This document shows positions 17,638-26,441 of a DNA stretch of 64,000 bases, one piece after another. This DNA comes from Paenibacillus rhizosphaerae. Lineage in GTDB: Bacteria > Bacillota > Bacilli > Paenibacillales > Paenibacillaceae. The first letter of the stretch is position 1. Every line of letters begins with the position of its first letter. Position numbers and translations under genes: made by a program. The DNA is taken from assembly GCF_014192015.1 (NCBI RefSeq), contig NZ_JACHXJ010000001.1, positions 1,860,001-1,924,000 of the forward strand, in the 5' to 3' direction. The notes beneath the pieces were generated by a model, which was not told where the DNA came from, made no database searches, and saw only the letters and a list, made by a program, of their open reading frames with translations.

Positions 17638-18090
17638 ATGAAGGCTAATAAACCCCTAAAGAGAAAATCCTTCGGTTTTATCGTACAAACTGATCAAATG
17701 GAAAGAAAAAAATTATTAGTTTACTCGAATGGGCCAGGTGTACAGTTCAGGTTACCTGGTGGAAATATTGATCCTGGAGAAACGGCTGAAGAGGCTTTAT
17801 ATAGAGAGATGTTGGAAGAGTCTGGGTTGACTAATTTACTGATGGCGAATAAACTCGGAGTTCAATATTATTACAAAGCATTTATAGATTCAAATGTGGA
17901 ACGACATGATTTTCTTGTTGTACCTGATAGAAAACTACCAGAAAAGTGGGAATATATTGGGACAGGTGATGGAGGCGATCAAGGGAGCAAATTTAAGTAC
18001 CAGTGGGTTACTAAAGATGAAATTCATTTAATAGATGAAGAATTTAGAAGAGATATTATAAAGAGCTACTTAGAAGTGCTATTCAGCTAA
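17638..18090 (+). CDS. Nudix hydrolase
   Basis: The 150-aa protein has a complete Nudix box around residues 41-63: GNIDPGETAEEALYREMLEE then SG, matching Gx5Ex7REUxEExGU. It should cleave a nucleoside diphosphate linked to another group, using Mg2+, in the cytoplasm. The size is normal for a single-domain member. AGAGGAAG lies upstream of the ATG. The gene stands alone between a B box with leader and unit 3. The substrate is unknown. Confidence 0.88.
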   Translation: MKANKPLKRKSFGFIVQTDQMERKKLLVYSNGPGVQFRLPGGNIDPGETAEEALYREMLEESGLTNLLMANKLGVQYYYKAFIDSNVERHDFLVVPDRKLPEKWEYIGTGDGGDQGSKFKYQWVTKDEIHLIDEEFRRDIIKSYLEVLFS

Positions 18091-18116
18091 CGTATGACTA
18101 CAGAAACTTCATTAAG

Positions 18117-18206
18117 CTAATGGAACACGATAGTTGAATAAACGACCAAGACTAAGCTGCCGGCGTTGATCGGCAGCTTCATTACGCTAACGGGCAGGAT
18201 AGTTTG
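18117..18206. repeat. Intergenic A-hairpin-B repeat unit 3
   Basis: The type A box variant (TAATGGAACACGATAGTTGA) starts 27 nt after the Nudix stop codon. An AAGCTGCCG/CGGCAGCTT hairpin and a standard B box at 18187-18206 follow. Confidence 0.88.
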
Positions 18207-18268
18207 GTTATAAAATAAAGTAAAGAGGAATTTGATCGGAAAATTTGAAGTTAGTGGGGAAGAGGTAT

Positions 18269-18676
18269 ATGAACGAAAAACCTATATACAAACCACTTGA
18301 TGATCTCTCAACCGAAGAAGTAAATAAAATTCTTAGACGAAACCAAGAAAAGGAGCTCCTAACTCTGCCGCTTTCAGTAGGACAGAATCACCCTAATTGG
18401 AAATTTGCGCAGGACGTTTGCGTTAGACTGTCTGGCCACGCATCTCCTATCGTTAGAGCTAATGCTGTTTTAGGATTTGCATATATTGCGAGGACAAAAG
18501 GACAGTTGGAAAAACACATTGTAAAACCTATCGTGCTTAGAGAACTCCGTGAGAATCATGAATACAACTGGAGAATAAATGATTCTATCGATGATATAAA
18601 TCTTTTTATGAAGTGGAACATTGCTTCAAAAAGTGAATACAGCATAGGGAGTAAATATATCGATCATGACAAATAG
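18269..18676 (+). CDS. Hypothetical protein with helical, HEAT-like character
   Basis: The 135-aa product is soluble and predicted largely helical. The middle part (ASPIVRANAVLGFAYIART, about residues 60-80) has the look of a single HEAT-type repeat. No named family was recognised. The ATG at 18269 follows GGGGAAGAGG closely; a TTG eight codons upstream is less likely. It stands alone between unit 3 and a B box, like the other cassette genes. An immunity-like or adaptor role is conceivable but not shown. Confidence 0.6.
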   Translation: MNEKPIYKPLDDLSTEEVNKILRRNQEKELLTLPLSVGQNHPNWKFAQDVCVRLSGHASPIVRANAVLGFAYIARTKGQLEKHIVKPIVLRELRENHEYNWRINDSIDDINLFMKWNIASKSEYSIGSKYIDHDK

Positions 18677-18709
18677 GTTGCCGGCTAAATGATCCGTTAT
18701 TTCATTAAA

Positions 18710-18796
18710 CTAACGGGCAGGATAGTTCAAAAATTCTGCGAATACCCAAGATATGGAATTATTTACGAAGTTCGTGAATAAGACGCTTATAAGGAG
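18710..18796. repeat. Type B box with shared ~60-bp leader, copy 2
   Basis: The B box at 18710-18730 is followed by a diverged copy of the leader at 17530-17590. Its inverted repeat is TTATTTACG (18759-18767) / CGTGAATAA (18773-18781), which still pairs with one G-T. Confidence 0.8.
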
Positions 18797-18814
18797 TTAA
18801 TATGGGAGGCTAAT

Positions 18815-19423
18815 ATGCTGATATCAGAAATTTCTATAAATACGTTGAATCGTGAGCAGATAACTAATCTCTTGTATGGCAAGAACATTGAACTGGATAA
18901 AGGCAATATTATAGGGGATTGCATTTTTGTATTTGGTGGAACATATATGGAACGCACAGAGAAGGCAGTTGAATTATTTAATAATAGAAGTGCGCCGTAT
19001 ATATTGTTTACTGGAGGGGATAAATACGGTCAACATAGTGTTTCTGAAGCAGTTATGTTACGAAATAAAGCACTTGAATTAGGGGTGCCAGAAGATAGAA
19101 CAATTATTGAGTCTGAATCCAACAATACACTGGAAAATATCATTTGCTCTCTTTTAGTATTAGAACGTAAATTTGGTTTACATAAAATAAAACGCTTGCT
19201 GCTTGTTAGTTCTCCAGGACATATGCGCAGATGTATTTTAATGTGTAGAACTTTTATGCCTCCGTGGATCGAGCTGATATGGTGTCCAGATAATCGATCA
19301 GTAGGGCAACGTGATAATTGGTGGAAAGACCCAGAATGGGAGCGCAGAGTTACGGATGAAGCCTTCAAAGTTGTGAACGGAGTAAAAGAACGATACTTTA
19401 TAGATGCAGAAGTAGATATTTAG
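18815..19423 (+). CDS. YdcF-like protein (DUF218 domain)
   Basis: The 202-aa protein fits the DUF218/YdcF family: an N-terminal strand IFVFGGTYMERTEKAVEL, then ILFTGGD, the VPEDRTIIESESNNTLEN block and LLLVSSPGHMRRC. The family has a Rossmann-like fold, and some members bind S-adenosylmethionine, but the reaction is unknown. There is no membrane helix, unlike the ElyC-type members. GGGAGG precedes the ATG by about 6 nt. It is a lone gene followed by its own strong terminator. Confidence 0.82.
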   Translation: MLISEISINTLNREQITNLLYGKNIELDKGNIIGDCIFVFGGTYMERTEKAVELFNNRSAPYILFTGGDKYGQHSVSEAVMLRNKALELGVPEDRTIIESESNNTLENIICSLLVLERKFGLHKIKRLLLVSSPGHMRRCILMCRTFMPPWIELIWCPDNRSVGQRDNWWKDPEWERRVTDEAFKVVNGVKERYFIDAEVDI

Positions 19424-19434
19424 AAGTTAATCAA

Positions 19435-19473
19435 CAAAAAAGCAGCCTGCTTTTTGGTAGGCTGCTTTTTTTT
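19435..19473 (+). terminator. Terminator after the DUF218 gene; degenerate B-like box follows
   Basis: AAAAAGCAGCCT pairs with AGGCTGCTTTTT and is followed by a T-run. The sequence just downstream (TTAAACGAGCAGGATTACA, 19479-19497) looks like a decayed type B box. Confidence 0.85.
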
Positions 19474-19547
19474 CTCAATTAAACGAGCAGGATTACATAA
19501 CTTAACCACGGAATATATTTGGACTAAACGTTAAAAGGAGGACGAAT

Positions 19548-20243
19548 ATGGGGAGCTATGACAGTTATGCGAAACAATATAACGATATGGTGAACTCAGG
19601 GGGACCAGAGGGTTCCTATAGGTATATTCTACAACAACTACATAGTCTTTCTGATCTCGCCGACTTAAAAATATGCGACATCGGTTGTGGCCAAGGGGAA
19701 TTAGCCTACCGTTTATCATTGCTCGGAGCAAAAGTAACTGGAGTCGACTTAAGTGACAAGCTTTTAGAGTACGCCCGTAATCGCACTAATCAAGTTTCCT
19801 GGGTCCATGACGACGCCATGTCGCTGAAAAAAATAGACGACGAAGCCTTTGATTATGTTGTTTCCAGCGTGATGCTAATGGATGTTCCGGATCATAAACG
19901 GGTGTATGAAGCAGCATATCGTATTCTAAAACCAAATGGAATTATGATCTGGGTGATCATGCATCCTTGCTTTCAATCACCATTTAGTCAACCGTTAGGT
20001 GATGGTTCGAGGAAGATAATTCAGTATGATTCGCAATTTTGGAAATCAGAAGGAGTTGGTACGATTCGTTCTACTTTAGGAGCATATCATCGTCCACTCT
20101 CGCAGTATTTGAATGATTTTCTAACATCCGGATTCTCATTAATCAGAGTCGATGAATTGGAACGGGACGATAATTCCGTAGACAATTTGCCCTTAATGTT
20201 TGCTGTGATAGGAAAAAAAGAAACATTTGGGCCAATAAAATAA
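19548..20243 (+). CDS. Class I SAM-dependent methyltransferase
   Basis: The 231-aa protein has the Rossmann methyltransferase motifs: motif I ICDIGCGQGELA (about residues 43-54), motif II VTGVDLS, and a motif IV-like YVVSSVMLMDVPD. The later part (about 135-231) resembles UbiE/COQ5-like members. It should methylate a small molecule in the cytoplasm; the acceptor is unknown. AAAGGAGGACG stands ideally before the ATG. The gene is single and followed 20 nt later by a type A box. Confidence 0.87.
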   Translation: MGSYDSYAKQYNDMVNSGGPEGSYRYILQQLHSLSDLADLKICDIGCGQGELAYRLSLLGAKVTGVDLSDKLLEYARNRTNQVSWVHDDAMSLKKIDDEAFDYVVSSVMLMDVPDHKRVYEAAYRILKPNGIMIWVIMHPCFQSPFSQPLGDGSRKIIQYDSQFWKSEGVGTIRSTLGAYHRPLSQYLNDFLTSGFSLIRVDELERDDNSVDNLPLMFAVIGKKETFGPIK

Positions 20244-20262
20244 TAATTACTGACTTGTCACT

Positions 20263-20340
20263 TTAACGGGAAACGTTAGTTGAATCAGAAAATTGTAGCT
20301 GCATAAGAACCTTCAACCTCTTGCAGCTAGGGAATGATGG
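20263..20340. repeat. Type A box with a different hairpin (partial unit)
   Basis: TAACGGGAAACGTTAGTTGA starts 20 nt after the methyltransferase stop. It is followed by a TAGCTGCA/TGCAGCTA hairpin with a 22-nt loop. No B box follows; instead the TTCGTAACA/TGTTACGAA inverted repeat (20368-20395) and an unannotated stretch lead to the next gene. Confidence 0.7.
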
Positions 20341-20565
20341 TTTTTTCTTAGATACTTTATTCGTAACATAATATACATTCTGTTACGAATTTCAGTAAAC
20401 TATCGTCCTTTTTATGGCCGAATTAGAACAGTGGGTGGTTCAAACAATAAAGATGGTCACTGCGACGAATGCGAGAACCAATTTCCTTGCCAAGCAGGCA
20501 GGTAATATAAAAATGGAAGAGCGAAAATTAGGGATTGTGAGGCAAGTTCCATTAAGGAGGCTAAA

Positions 20566-21495
20566 ATGAAAGGGCTTGAACTATGTAAACAGTTCTTCTT
20601 CGATGTTGGTTTTCCAAAGATTAAGGAAGAAATACCAGAGGTTTTGCCTTACCTAGCCGTAGGATTAGGGGGCGGCTCACAATGTCATGGTAACGACGAT
20701 GAGGTGTCCCGTGATCATGGATGGGGGCCCGGTTTCGCAATTTGGTTGGAAAAGGATATTAAAACACAATTTGAAAGAGATTTAAAGAGAGTTCTCAATT
20801 CGTTACCAAAAAAATATTTGGGATATGGCTGGGCCGATGATGAAGAGGCAGAGCATTCTTGTCCGATTCTTGACATTGATGATTTTATGAATGTAAAAGT
20901 TGGAGTGAAATTGGCACCTGTGGTAGATGTTGAATGGTTAGCCATTCCTGAAGAAAAAATTTTTGAAGTAACGCATTTCCCCGTTTTTTACGATGCTGCC
21001 GGTGAAATTACAAAGCGTTTTAATTCCTTCAAGAAATATTATCCTGATGATGTGTGGATTAAACGATTAGCATATCATCTTCAAGAAGTATGGAAATGGA
21101 ATGTTCAATATGTAACACGGTCAGTTAACCGTGGTGATATTGTAACAGCAGGACTCCTGTGGGGGAAATTTGCAGAGCATACGATGAAAGTTGGTTTTCT
21201 CTTAAATCGCGAGTATGCACCATATGAAAAATGGCTTTATACAGAATTTCGAAAATTATCCCTATTAGGGAATGAAGTTGGTGATTTAATTGCGAGAGGG
21301 ATACACTATCCATCAGAAATCTCGAAATTGACTGAAGTTGTTGAAGATCTTTATATACATGAATTAGAAAGAATGGGTTTTGAACCAACCGAAGTACCAG
21401 ATGCAGCCTATCCTAAGAGTACGATTCAGCTATTGGAATACTCAATAGGGATGTACAATTCAATTAAGAATCCAGAAATAAAGCGATTTAGTTAG
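20566..21495 (+). CDS. DUF4037-like protein (nucleotidyltransferase-fold relative)
   Basis: The 309-aa protein carries the DUF4037 hallmark near residues 28-60: VGLGGGSQCHGNDDEVSRDH then WGPGF. It resembles the GS-x-D signature of the minimal nucleotidyltransferase superfamily, with the acidic pair D44/D45. A helical C-terminal part follows, with conserved WKWNVQ and GLLWGKFAEHTM segments. A nucleotidyl transfer reaction is plausible but the substrate is unknown. AAGGAGG lies 6 nt before the ATG. It stands alone in the array. Confidence 0.75.
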   Translation: MKGLELCKQFFFDVGFPKIKEEIPEVLPYLAVGLGGGSQCHGNDDEVSRDHGWGPGFAIWLEKDIKTQFERDLKRVLNSLPKKYLGYGWADDEEAEHSCPILDIDDFMNVKVGVKLAPVVDVEWLAIPEEKIFEVTHFPVFYDAAGEITKRFNSFKKYYPDDVWIKRLAYHLQEVWKWNVQYVTRSVNRGDIVTAGLLWGKFAEHTMKVGFLLNREYAPYEKWLYTEFRKLSLLGNEVGDLIARGIHYPSEISKLTEVVEDLYIHELERMGFEPTEVPDAAYPKSTIQLLEYSIGMYNSIKNPEIKRFS

Positions 21496-21549
21496 TAAAA
21501 CAGTGGTTTTGTTCCTCAGAGCTAGTTAGTTCGAATTATTTTAGGAAAA

Positions 21550-21575
21550 GGCCAGCTCATTCATTCGAGTTGGCC
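21550..21575 (+). terminator. Hairpin after the DUF4037-like gene
   Basis: GGCCAGCTC pairs with GAGTTGGCC around an 8-nt loop, 55 nt after the stop; a T-run comes only 20 nt later, so its strength is uncertain. Confidence 0.5.
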
Positions 21576-21718
21576 ATTGACTGGTTGGAACCTTTTTTTC
21601 ATAATTTGGGTCACCAAAAATAAGGAAAGCAGGAAACTTGAATTCTTCAGTTGAATAAACAACTGAAAGTACCCCACAAAGGCGCGGTTGAATTATTTGC
21701 TAGGGAGAACAAATAAAA

Positions 21719-22735
21719 ATGATACCAAGCAATCACAAACACCTCCTTGAGTGGTGGGCTGATGATGACTTAGATCACGGCCGCCCATCTGTGAACAACC
21801 CTGACGTACGGCGATTAGTTGCCAATATTAGTCCTGGAAGCCAAGTGGAAGATCTCGGTGGTACCATGAGTCTCAACTTGAAGCTTGACCCCGCAGGGGT
21901 GGTCCTTCGTGTTCATCAACCGTTCGTTTCAAAACGTCGGATACTTGCTGTTCAAGCGGTACGGCGACAACTTAGTAACCTTGGACTTATCGTCCCAACG
22001 GCAATCCAATGGGGCAATTCGACTGTTTTCCGCTGTGGGAATCGATGGGCAGAGTTAGAGAAGTTTATACCTCACCATCGAGATCAACCGTCGTTAAACT
22101 CATATACTAGAATGTTTAGTGCAATGGGGGCTCTCCATCGGATTCTAACGACTCTTGATCTTACGGTTCCACGACCTTTGGTTGCTACTTGGGCTACCCC
22201 AACTACACTGCACGGATGGCTCTCGGTGACTGAGTCAGCTGTTCAATGTGACTCAGAAGCTATGGACAACGTTCAATTACTTCGCGACCTGATCAAACGG
22301 CTCCGTACTCAATGGATACCAGCAACCAGGTTGCCGATGCAACTCGTGCATGGCGATATCCGTCTCAGCAACATTTGTCGGTCTGCAGAAGGCGTGGCGG
22401 TTTACTTGGACTTTGGTTTCTTAGCCCATAGGCCGCGAATCCATGATCTTTCCTATTCCATTGCTTTTATGCTTCTCGCGGCTAATGCACATCAAGACCC
22501 CGAGGACATTATCTGGAGAAATATCCCGAAGTTTATTGAAGCATACGAGGATGCTGCGAATTCACGCATCACTGTTGATGAAAGAAGGGCTCTCTTACCC
22601 TACACAGCTTCAGTGCCTCTCTACCATGTTGCAAGTGACGGATTTAAAGCCGATTCCATTAAATCTGTAAAACAGCGAATGCCCCTTTTGCGTCTTAGTG
22701 AGTGGTTACTGACACATTCTGAAGTAATGCTTTAG
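21719..22735 (+). CDS. Phosphotransferase, APH family
   Basis: The 338-aa protein has the catalytic loop QLVHGDIRLSNI (about residues 208-219) and the following VYLDFGFLAHRPRIHDLSY metal-binding segment. This fits the aminoglycoside phosphotransferase superfamily, as do the genes at 7.2 and 15.2 kb, but the three are clearly divergent. AGGGAGAAC stands upstream of the ATG. It is a single gene in the cassette-like region. The substrate is unknown. Confidence 0.8.
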   Translation: MIPSNHKHLLEWWADDDLDHGRPSVNNPDVRRLVANISPGSQVEDLGGTMSLNLKLDPAGVVLRVHQPFVSKRRILAVQAVRRQLSNLGLIVPTAIQWGNSTVFRCGNRWAELEKFIPHHRDQPSLNSYTRMFSAMGALHRILTTLDLTVPRPLVATWATPTTLHGWLSVTESAVQCDSEAMDNVQLLRDLIKRLRTQWIPATRLPMQLVHGDIRLSNICRSAEGVAVYLDFGFLAHRPRIHDLSYSIAFMLLAANAHQDPEDIIWRNIPKFIEAYEDAANSRITVDERRALLPYTASVPLYHVASDGFKADSIKSVKQRMPLLRLSEWLLTHSEVML

Positions 22736-23364
22736 GGAAGACGATGGGATACAATAGCTCAATAAAGATGCCTAATTGTCCATACAAACGAAGAGGGGCT
22801 CCTGATCGGAGCTCCTTTATACTTCCCCGCACATGGGGTTCGATTATGATCCATATATAGGCTTGCTTTTTGTTGCACATCCAATCGGTACAAGCTCTAG
22901 AAACTTGAAATACATTTTCGACCGTTGAAAACAAAGTCTTTTTTATGATTTTTGAAGAGGATTTAAAGCGATTTCGGCATCAATTTAGATTTTAAGATTG
23001 AAAGTTCCACCTACTAAAATAGAAGTTTGCCAACCCTCGCATCGGTAAAGCATTTAAGGGACGATCTTCATAAGGTAGATATTATTCTGGAGATCTCCAA
23101 GTAAGGCGAAGCTTCTCCCGTCAATTGGTTCCTGAAAGGTTGGCCAATATGCACTGCGGCATGTTCCTTTCGCACTTTTCGCCGATAGCACCGTTAAGCT
23201 GAACCGTATCATAAATAATAGCACAGTGGAGAGGCAATGGTTACCCTTAGAATATAGCGGCTATAATTATAGGGCGAAGGTTTGAAAAGGATGTAATTCT
23301 TGGTACAGGATGGATAATCATTACTAACGGAAAATGGCCAGTTCTCGGAAAGAAGGTATTTGAA
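22736..23364. other. Non-coding gap with weak A-like box and hairpin
   Basis: A weak type A-like box (GGGATACAATAGCTCAATAA) starts about 10 nt after the preceding stop. A hairpin AGGGGCTCC/GGAGCTCCT with TTTA follows at about 22794-22820 and may terminate transcription. The remaining ~500 bp show no convincing reading frame; they may contain decayed coding sequence. Confidence 0.4.
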
Positions 23365-24324
23365 TTGACAGACGGTTATTTGGAACAATCCGCAACAATG
23401 AATGCCACTACACTCCATGACGCAGAATTAAGTCGGTTGGTAGGCTTGATCAACAATTATGTTCAAAGTGACGGTACCTTTAGCCAGCCTATTCCCGGAC
23501 TGCATATCAGGCGCTATTCCAGGACAGGTGTGGACTGGGAGAAAGCTTTTTACTTGCCTTCCGTCTTAATTGTTGCGCAGGGAGTCAAGACGGTCAGGCT
23601 TGAGAAGGAAACTTTTCAAATCGGCAAATCCCGTATGTTCATGATACCGGTTGCCTTACCCGTTTCGCTGAGAACGATACAGGCAAATGCGGAGCAACCT
23701 TTTATCGGCATCGGATTGACTCTTGATCCGGAAAAAATAGCGGAGTTTGTTCCAAAAGTGTATCCACGGGGGCTGCCCTCTGTGCAAACACGGTGTGCAG
23801 GTTATACTGCTGAGGCTGACACAGGTATAATCCATGCTGTGGCGAGATTGATAGAATGCCTGCACCATCCAAGTGATGCGGAATTACTTGCGCCCATTGT
23901 TAAGGATGAGATTCTAATGCGGCTGCTGCTCAGCCCGATCGGGATTCACATCGCCGAAATGGGTTTTGCCGACACATCGGTTCGACAAGTCGCTAAGGCA
24001 ATCGAGTGGCTGCGGAGCAACTTCGATCAGCCCATGAAAGTTTCAGAGTTGGCAAGTCTTTCCCACATGAGTGTTTCTGTTTTTCACAAGCATTTTAAGG
24101 CTGTTACCTCTATAAGCCCGTTGAAATATCAAAAAGAACTGCGTTTGCAGGAAGCCCGGAACCTCATGTTATCCAAGCAAATGGATGCAATTACAGCTTC
24201 CCAGTTGGTGGGATATGCAAGTGCCTCACAGTTTAGCCGTGATTACCGCAGCTACTTTGGAAATCCGCCAAGAAGGGATATGGCTAAACTGCATAGCAGA
24301 CTCACAAGTGAAATGTATCAATAA
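23365..24324 (+). CDS. AraC-family transcriptional regulator (AraC_N type)
   Basis: The 319-aa protein has an N-terminal cupin-like AraC_N domain (about residues 15-190; GVDWEKAFYLPSVLIVAQG is characteristic). A C-terminal AraC helix-turn-helix pair follows (about 215-310; VSELASLSHMSVSVFHKHFK). It probably controls the SDR gene that follows on the same strand, a common pairing for this group. The TTG at 23365 has GAAGG 9 nt upstream; an ATG eleven codons later is an alternative. The ligand is unknown. Confidence 0.85.
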   Translation: MTDGYLEQSATMNATTLHDAELSRLVGLINNYVQSDGTFSQPIPGLHIRRYSRTGVDWEKAFYLPSVLIVAQGVKTVRLEKETFQIGKSRMFMIPVALPVSLRTIQANAEQPFIGIGLTLDPEKIAEFVPKVYPRGLPSVQTRCAGYTAEADTGIIHAVARLIECLHHPSDAELLAPIVKDEILMRLLLSPIGIHIAEMGFADTSVRQVAKAIEWLRSNFDQPMKVSELASLSHMSVSVFHKHFKAVTSISPLKYQKELRLQEARNLMLSKQMDAITASQLVGYASASQFSRDYRSYFGNPPRRDMAKLHSRLTSEMYQ

Positions 24325-24490
24325 TAGAAGCTAATAAATATTAATGTTCATCACAGGAGAATCAGGCAATAAGTTACGTGGAACAGGCAACAATCTTTTT
24401 GAGACTTCAGTAATAATGGGGTTGAGGTTGAGTATTCCATGCGCTGGCGTATGGATGATCCTATTATGAAGTGCTTAGGAGGATTTTAAT

Positions 24491-25375
24491 ATGCGTGTTT
24501 TTGTTACAGGTGCTACAGGTTTTATTGGTTCTGCTGTTGTCAAGGAACTTATACATGCCGGTCATGAGGTTGTCGGACTTGCCCGTTCAGATAAGGCCGC
24601 TGCCGCGCTCCATGCGATGGGGGCCGAAGCGCTTCGCGGCAGTCTGGGTGACCCTAATGGCCTGCGCAGCGGAGCTGCAGAAGCCGACGGCGTCATTCAT
24701 TTAGCGTTTGATAATAGTTTCACGGATTTTGCCGGAGCAATTGCAGACGATCTTCAGGCCATCGAAGTAATAGGAGATGTCCTTGCCGGCTCTGGAAAAC
24801 CGATTGTGATGACGTCGGTAACAACTATGGTTCCGTCATTGGGGAGACCGGCCACTGAAGATGATCAGGCGCAGGACGGATCGCCCGGGTTACCGCGAAG
24901 TATAGCGGAGAACATGGCAATTGCATTGGCTGTGCGTGATGTACGGTCATCTGCGGTGAGGCTCGCTCCATGTGTACATGACGCCACTAGTCAGGGCTTC
25001 GCCACACTTCTGGCTGAGCTTGCCCGTCAAAAAGGTGTTTCAGCCTACGTAGGCGACGGAGCGAACCACTGGCCTGCCCTGCATCGGCTCGATGCGGCCA
25101 AGCTGTATCGGTTGGCTCTGGAATCTGCTCCTGCTGGTTCACGGTTGCATGGCGCTGGTGAAGAGGCGATTCCCTTTCGGAATATTGCTGAAGCCATCGG
25201 CCAGCGCCTAAACCTGCCGGTCTCCAGCATTTCCCCCGAAGCTGCTGAGGAGCAGTTCGGATGGCTTGCGCCTTTCGTCTTAATGGACAATCCGACGTCA
25301 AATGTCTGGACACGAGAGAAGCTCGGTTGGGAACCTGTTGAGCCTACGCTTGTCGCCGACATTCTGGGAAAATAA
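24491..25375 (+). CDS. NAD(P)-dependent epimerase/dehydratase-like SDR protein
   Basis: The 294-aa protein starts with the Rossmann nucleotide-binding motif VTGATGFIGSAVVKEL (residues 4-19), typical of extended or atypical SDRs. The usual YxxxK active site is not obvious: the catalytic region reads GLPRSIAENMAIAL, so catalysis may be atypical. It is GC-richer than its neighbours, which suggests a separate origin. AGGAGG lies 8 nt before the ATG. Likely partner: the AraC regulator upstream. The substrate is unknown. Confidence 0.83.
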   Translation: MRVFVTGATGFIGSAVVKELIHAGHEVVGLARSDKAAAALHAMGAEALRGSLGDPNGLRSGAAEADGVIHLAFDNSFTDFAGAIADDLQAIEVIGDVLAGSGKPIVMTSVTTMVPSLGRPATEDDQAQDGSPGLPRSIAENMAIALAVRDVRSSAVRLAPCVHDATSQGFATLLAELARQKGVSAYVGDGANHWPALHRLDAAKLYRLALESAPAGSRLHGAGEEAIPFRNIAEAIGQRLNLPVSSISPEAAEEQFGWLAPFVLMDNPTSNVWTREKLGWEPVEPTLVADILGK

Positions 25376-25461
25376 TCAAACGGCAAGTTTAGGATAGAGG
25401 TCTAGAGACAAGAGTAGCTTGGCCTATACATCTCACAATAGCCAAATTTTAAAATAGAAAA

Positions 25462-25550
25462 GGAGAGGGCATACCGCCTCCTCCTTCCCACAGTTATTTC
25501 CGCGCTCCAACCTTCGGCCGCTCCAACCGACTCTGTTCACGCATAGCCTG
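25462..25550 (-). pseudogene. C-terminal remnant of a minus-strand gene with its terminator
   Basis: Reading the minus strand from the edge of the repeat gives AMREQSRLERPKVGARK and a TAA (25494-25496). It is followed by a GGAGGAGG/CCTCTCC hairpin and a T-rich tract (25486 down to about 25450). The rest of the gene is absent because the ~200-bp repeat element begins exactly at 25551. This suggests the element truncated the gene. Confidence 0.4.
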
Positions 25551-25753
25551 CTGTCGGGTGACAAAAACATAGATAACATTAGAAGCCGCTGATTATGCGG
25601 CTTTATATATTTATGTTATCAAGTTCTTGTCAAAACACAATGACAAGAACTTGATAACATTCCCGACTGATGACAAGAACATGGTTACATTCCCGATCTG
25701 ATCTCATCGACGGCGGCAGACGCCCTTTTATTAAACTAACGGGCAGGTTAGTT
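25551..25753. repeat. ~200-bp dispersed repeat, copy 2 (TGTCG-ended element plus type B box)
   Basis: Near-identical to 13545-13746. It includes the TGTCGGGTGACAA start, the GCCGC/GCGGC hairpin, and the perfect 20-bp inverted repeat (25613-25632 with 25641-25660). The GACAAGAAC motifs and a B box variant (AACGGGCAGGTTAGTT) complete it. The two copies bracket 12 kb of cassette-like genes. Confidence 0.9.
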
Positions 25754-25823
25754 GCTTACATATGTTAAAATATACATATCGTAATTACTTTGATGAATAA
25801 AGGTAAAGGAGCGCCTAAATTTC

Positions 25824-26342
25824 ATGAGAACACGATATTTGTTTATAATTGGGTCAATGTTTATAGTTGTATCGGGGCTAATTTATACCATAGAACGAGC
25901 TGTAAGCAATATAGCTGGTAATATTAAATTAGCAGGTTTTTATGCGGGACGAATGACTGGAGAAGTACCATCACCTCAAATTCCGGGATTCAGTGATAAC
26001 ATTTTTGCACCATTGTTCCTTTTAAGTGGATTGATAATAATCGCTGTTGCACTATTACGTAGCTATAATAATTCATTGCGGCTTTTTAGGAGGATCTCCA
26101 TGCTTAAAAAATATTTATCAAAGTATCCACTATGGTTTACGGTTATATGGTGTTTGACTGCCTTAACTATACTTTTAACGTTGCTGTTTTGGAAAAATAT
26201 TTTAATAACTCTCTTTTCAGTGATTGTTTTAGAAGTGGCAAACGGATTTCGAACGTGGAATAGTAATCGGACGTTATCTGTTCTATCGTTCGTATTAGCA
26301 TTCATGTTCTCCTATTTGTTTTATCGATTTTTGGCTTTGTAG
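25824..26342 (+). CDS. Hypothetical membrane protein, about four helices
   Basis: The 172-aa protein has hydrophobic helices near residues 5-20, 58-78, 103-123 and 128-170 and no signal peptide cleavage motif. No family was recognised. AAAGGAGCG precedes the ATG at good spacing. It starts 71 nt after a type B box and is followed by a gene for another small membrane-anchored protein, so the two may function together. Confidence 0.65.
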   Translation: MRTRYLFIIGSMFIVVSGLIYTIERAVSNIAGNIKLAGFYAGRMTGEVPSPQIPGFSDNIFAPLFLLSGLIIIAVALLRSYNNSLRLFRRISMLKKYLSKYPLWFTVIWCLTALTILLTLLFWKNILITLFSVIVLEVANGFRTWNSNRTLSVLSFVLAFMFSYLFYRFLAL

Positions 26343-26441
26343 GCAATGTAGAACCGGAAACTGTGAGGGTTGAAGGTCATTGGAACCGGATACCCGATTG
26401 AGCAGACCACCAAACAACTTGTTGAGTGATTGGAGGATGGT

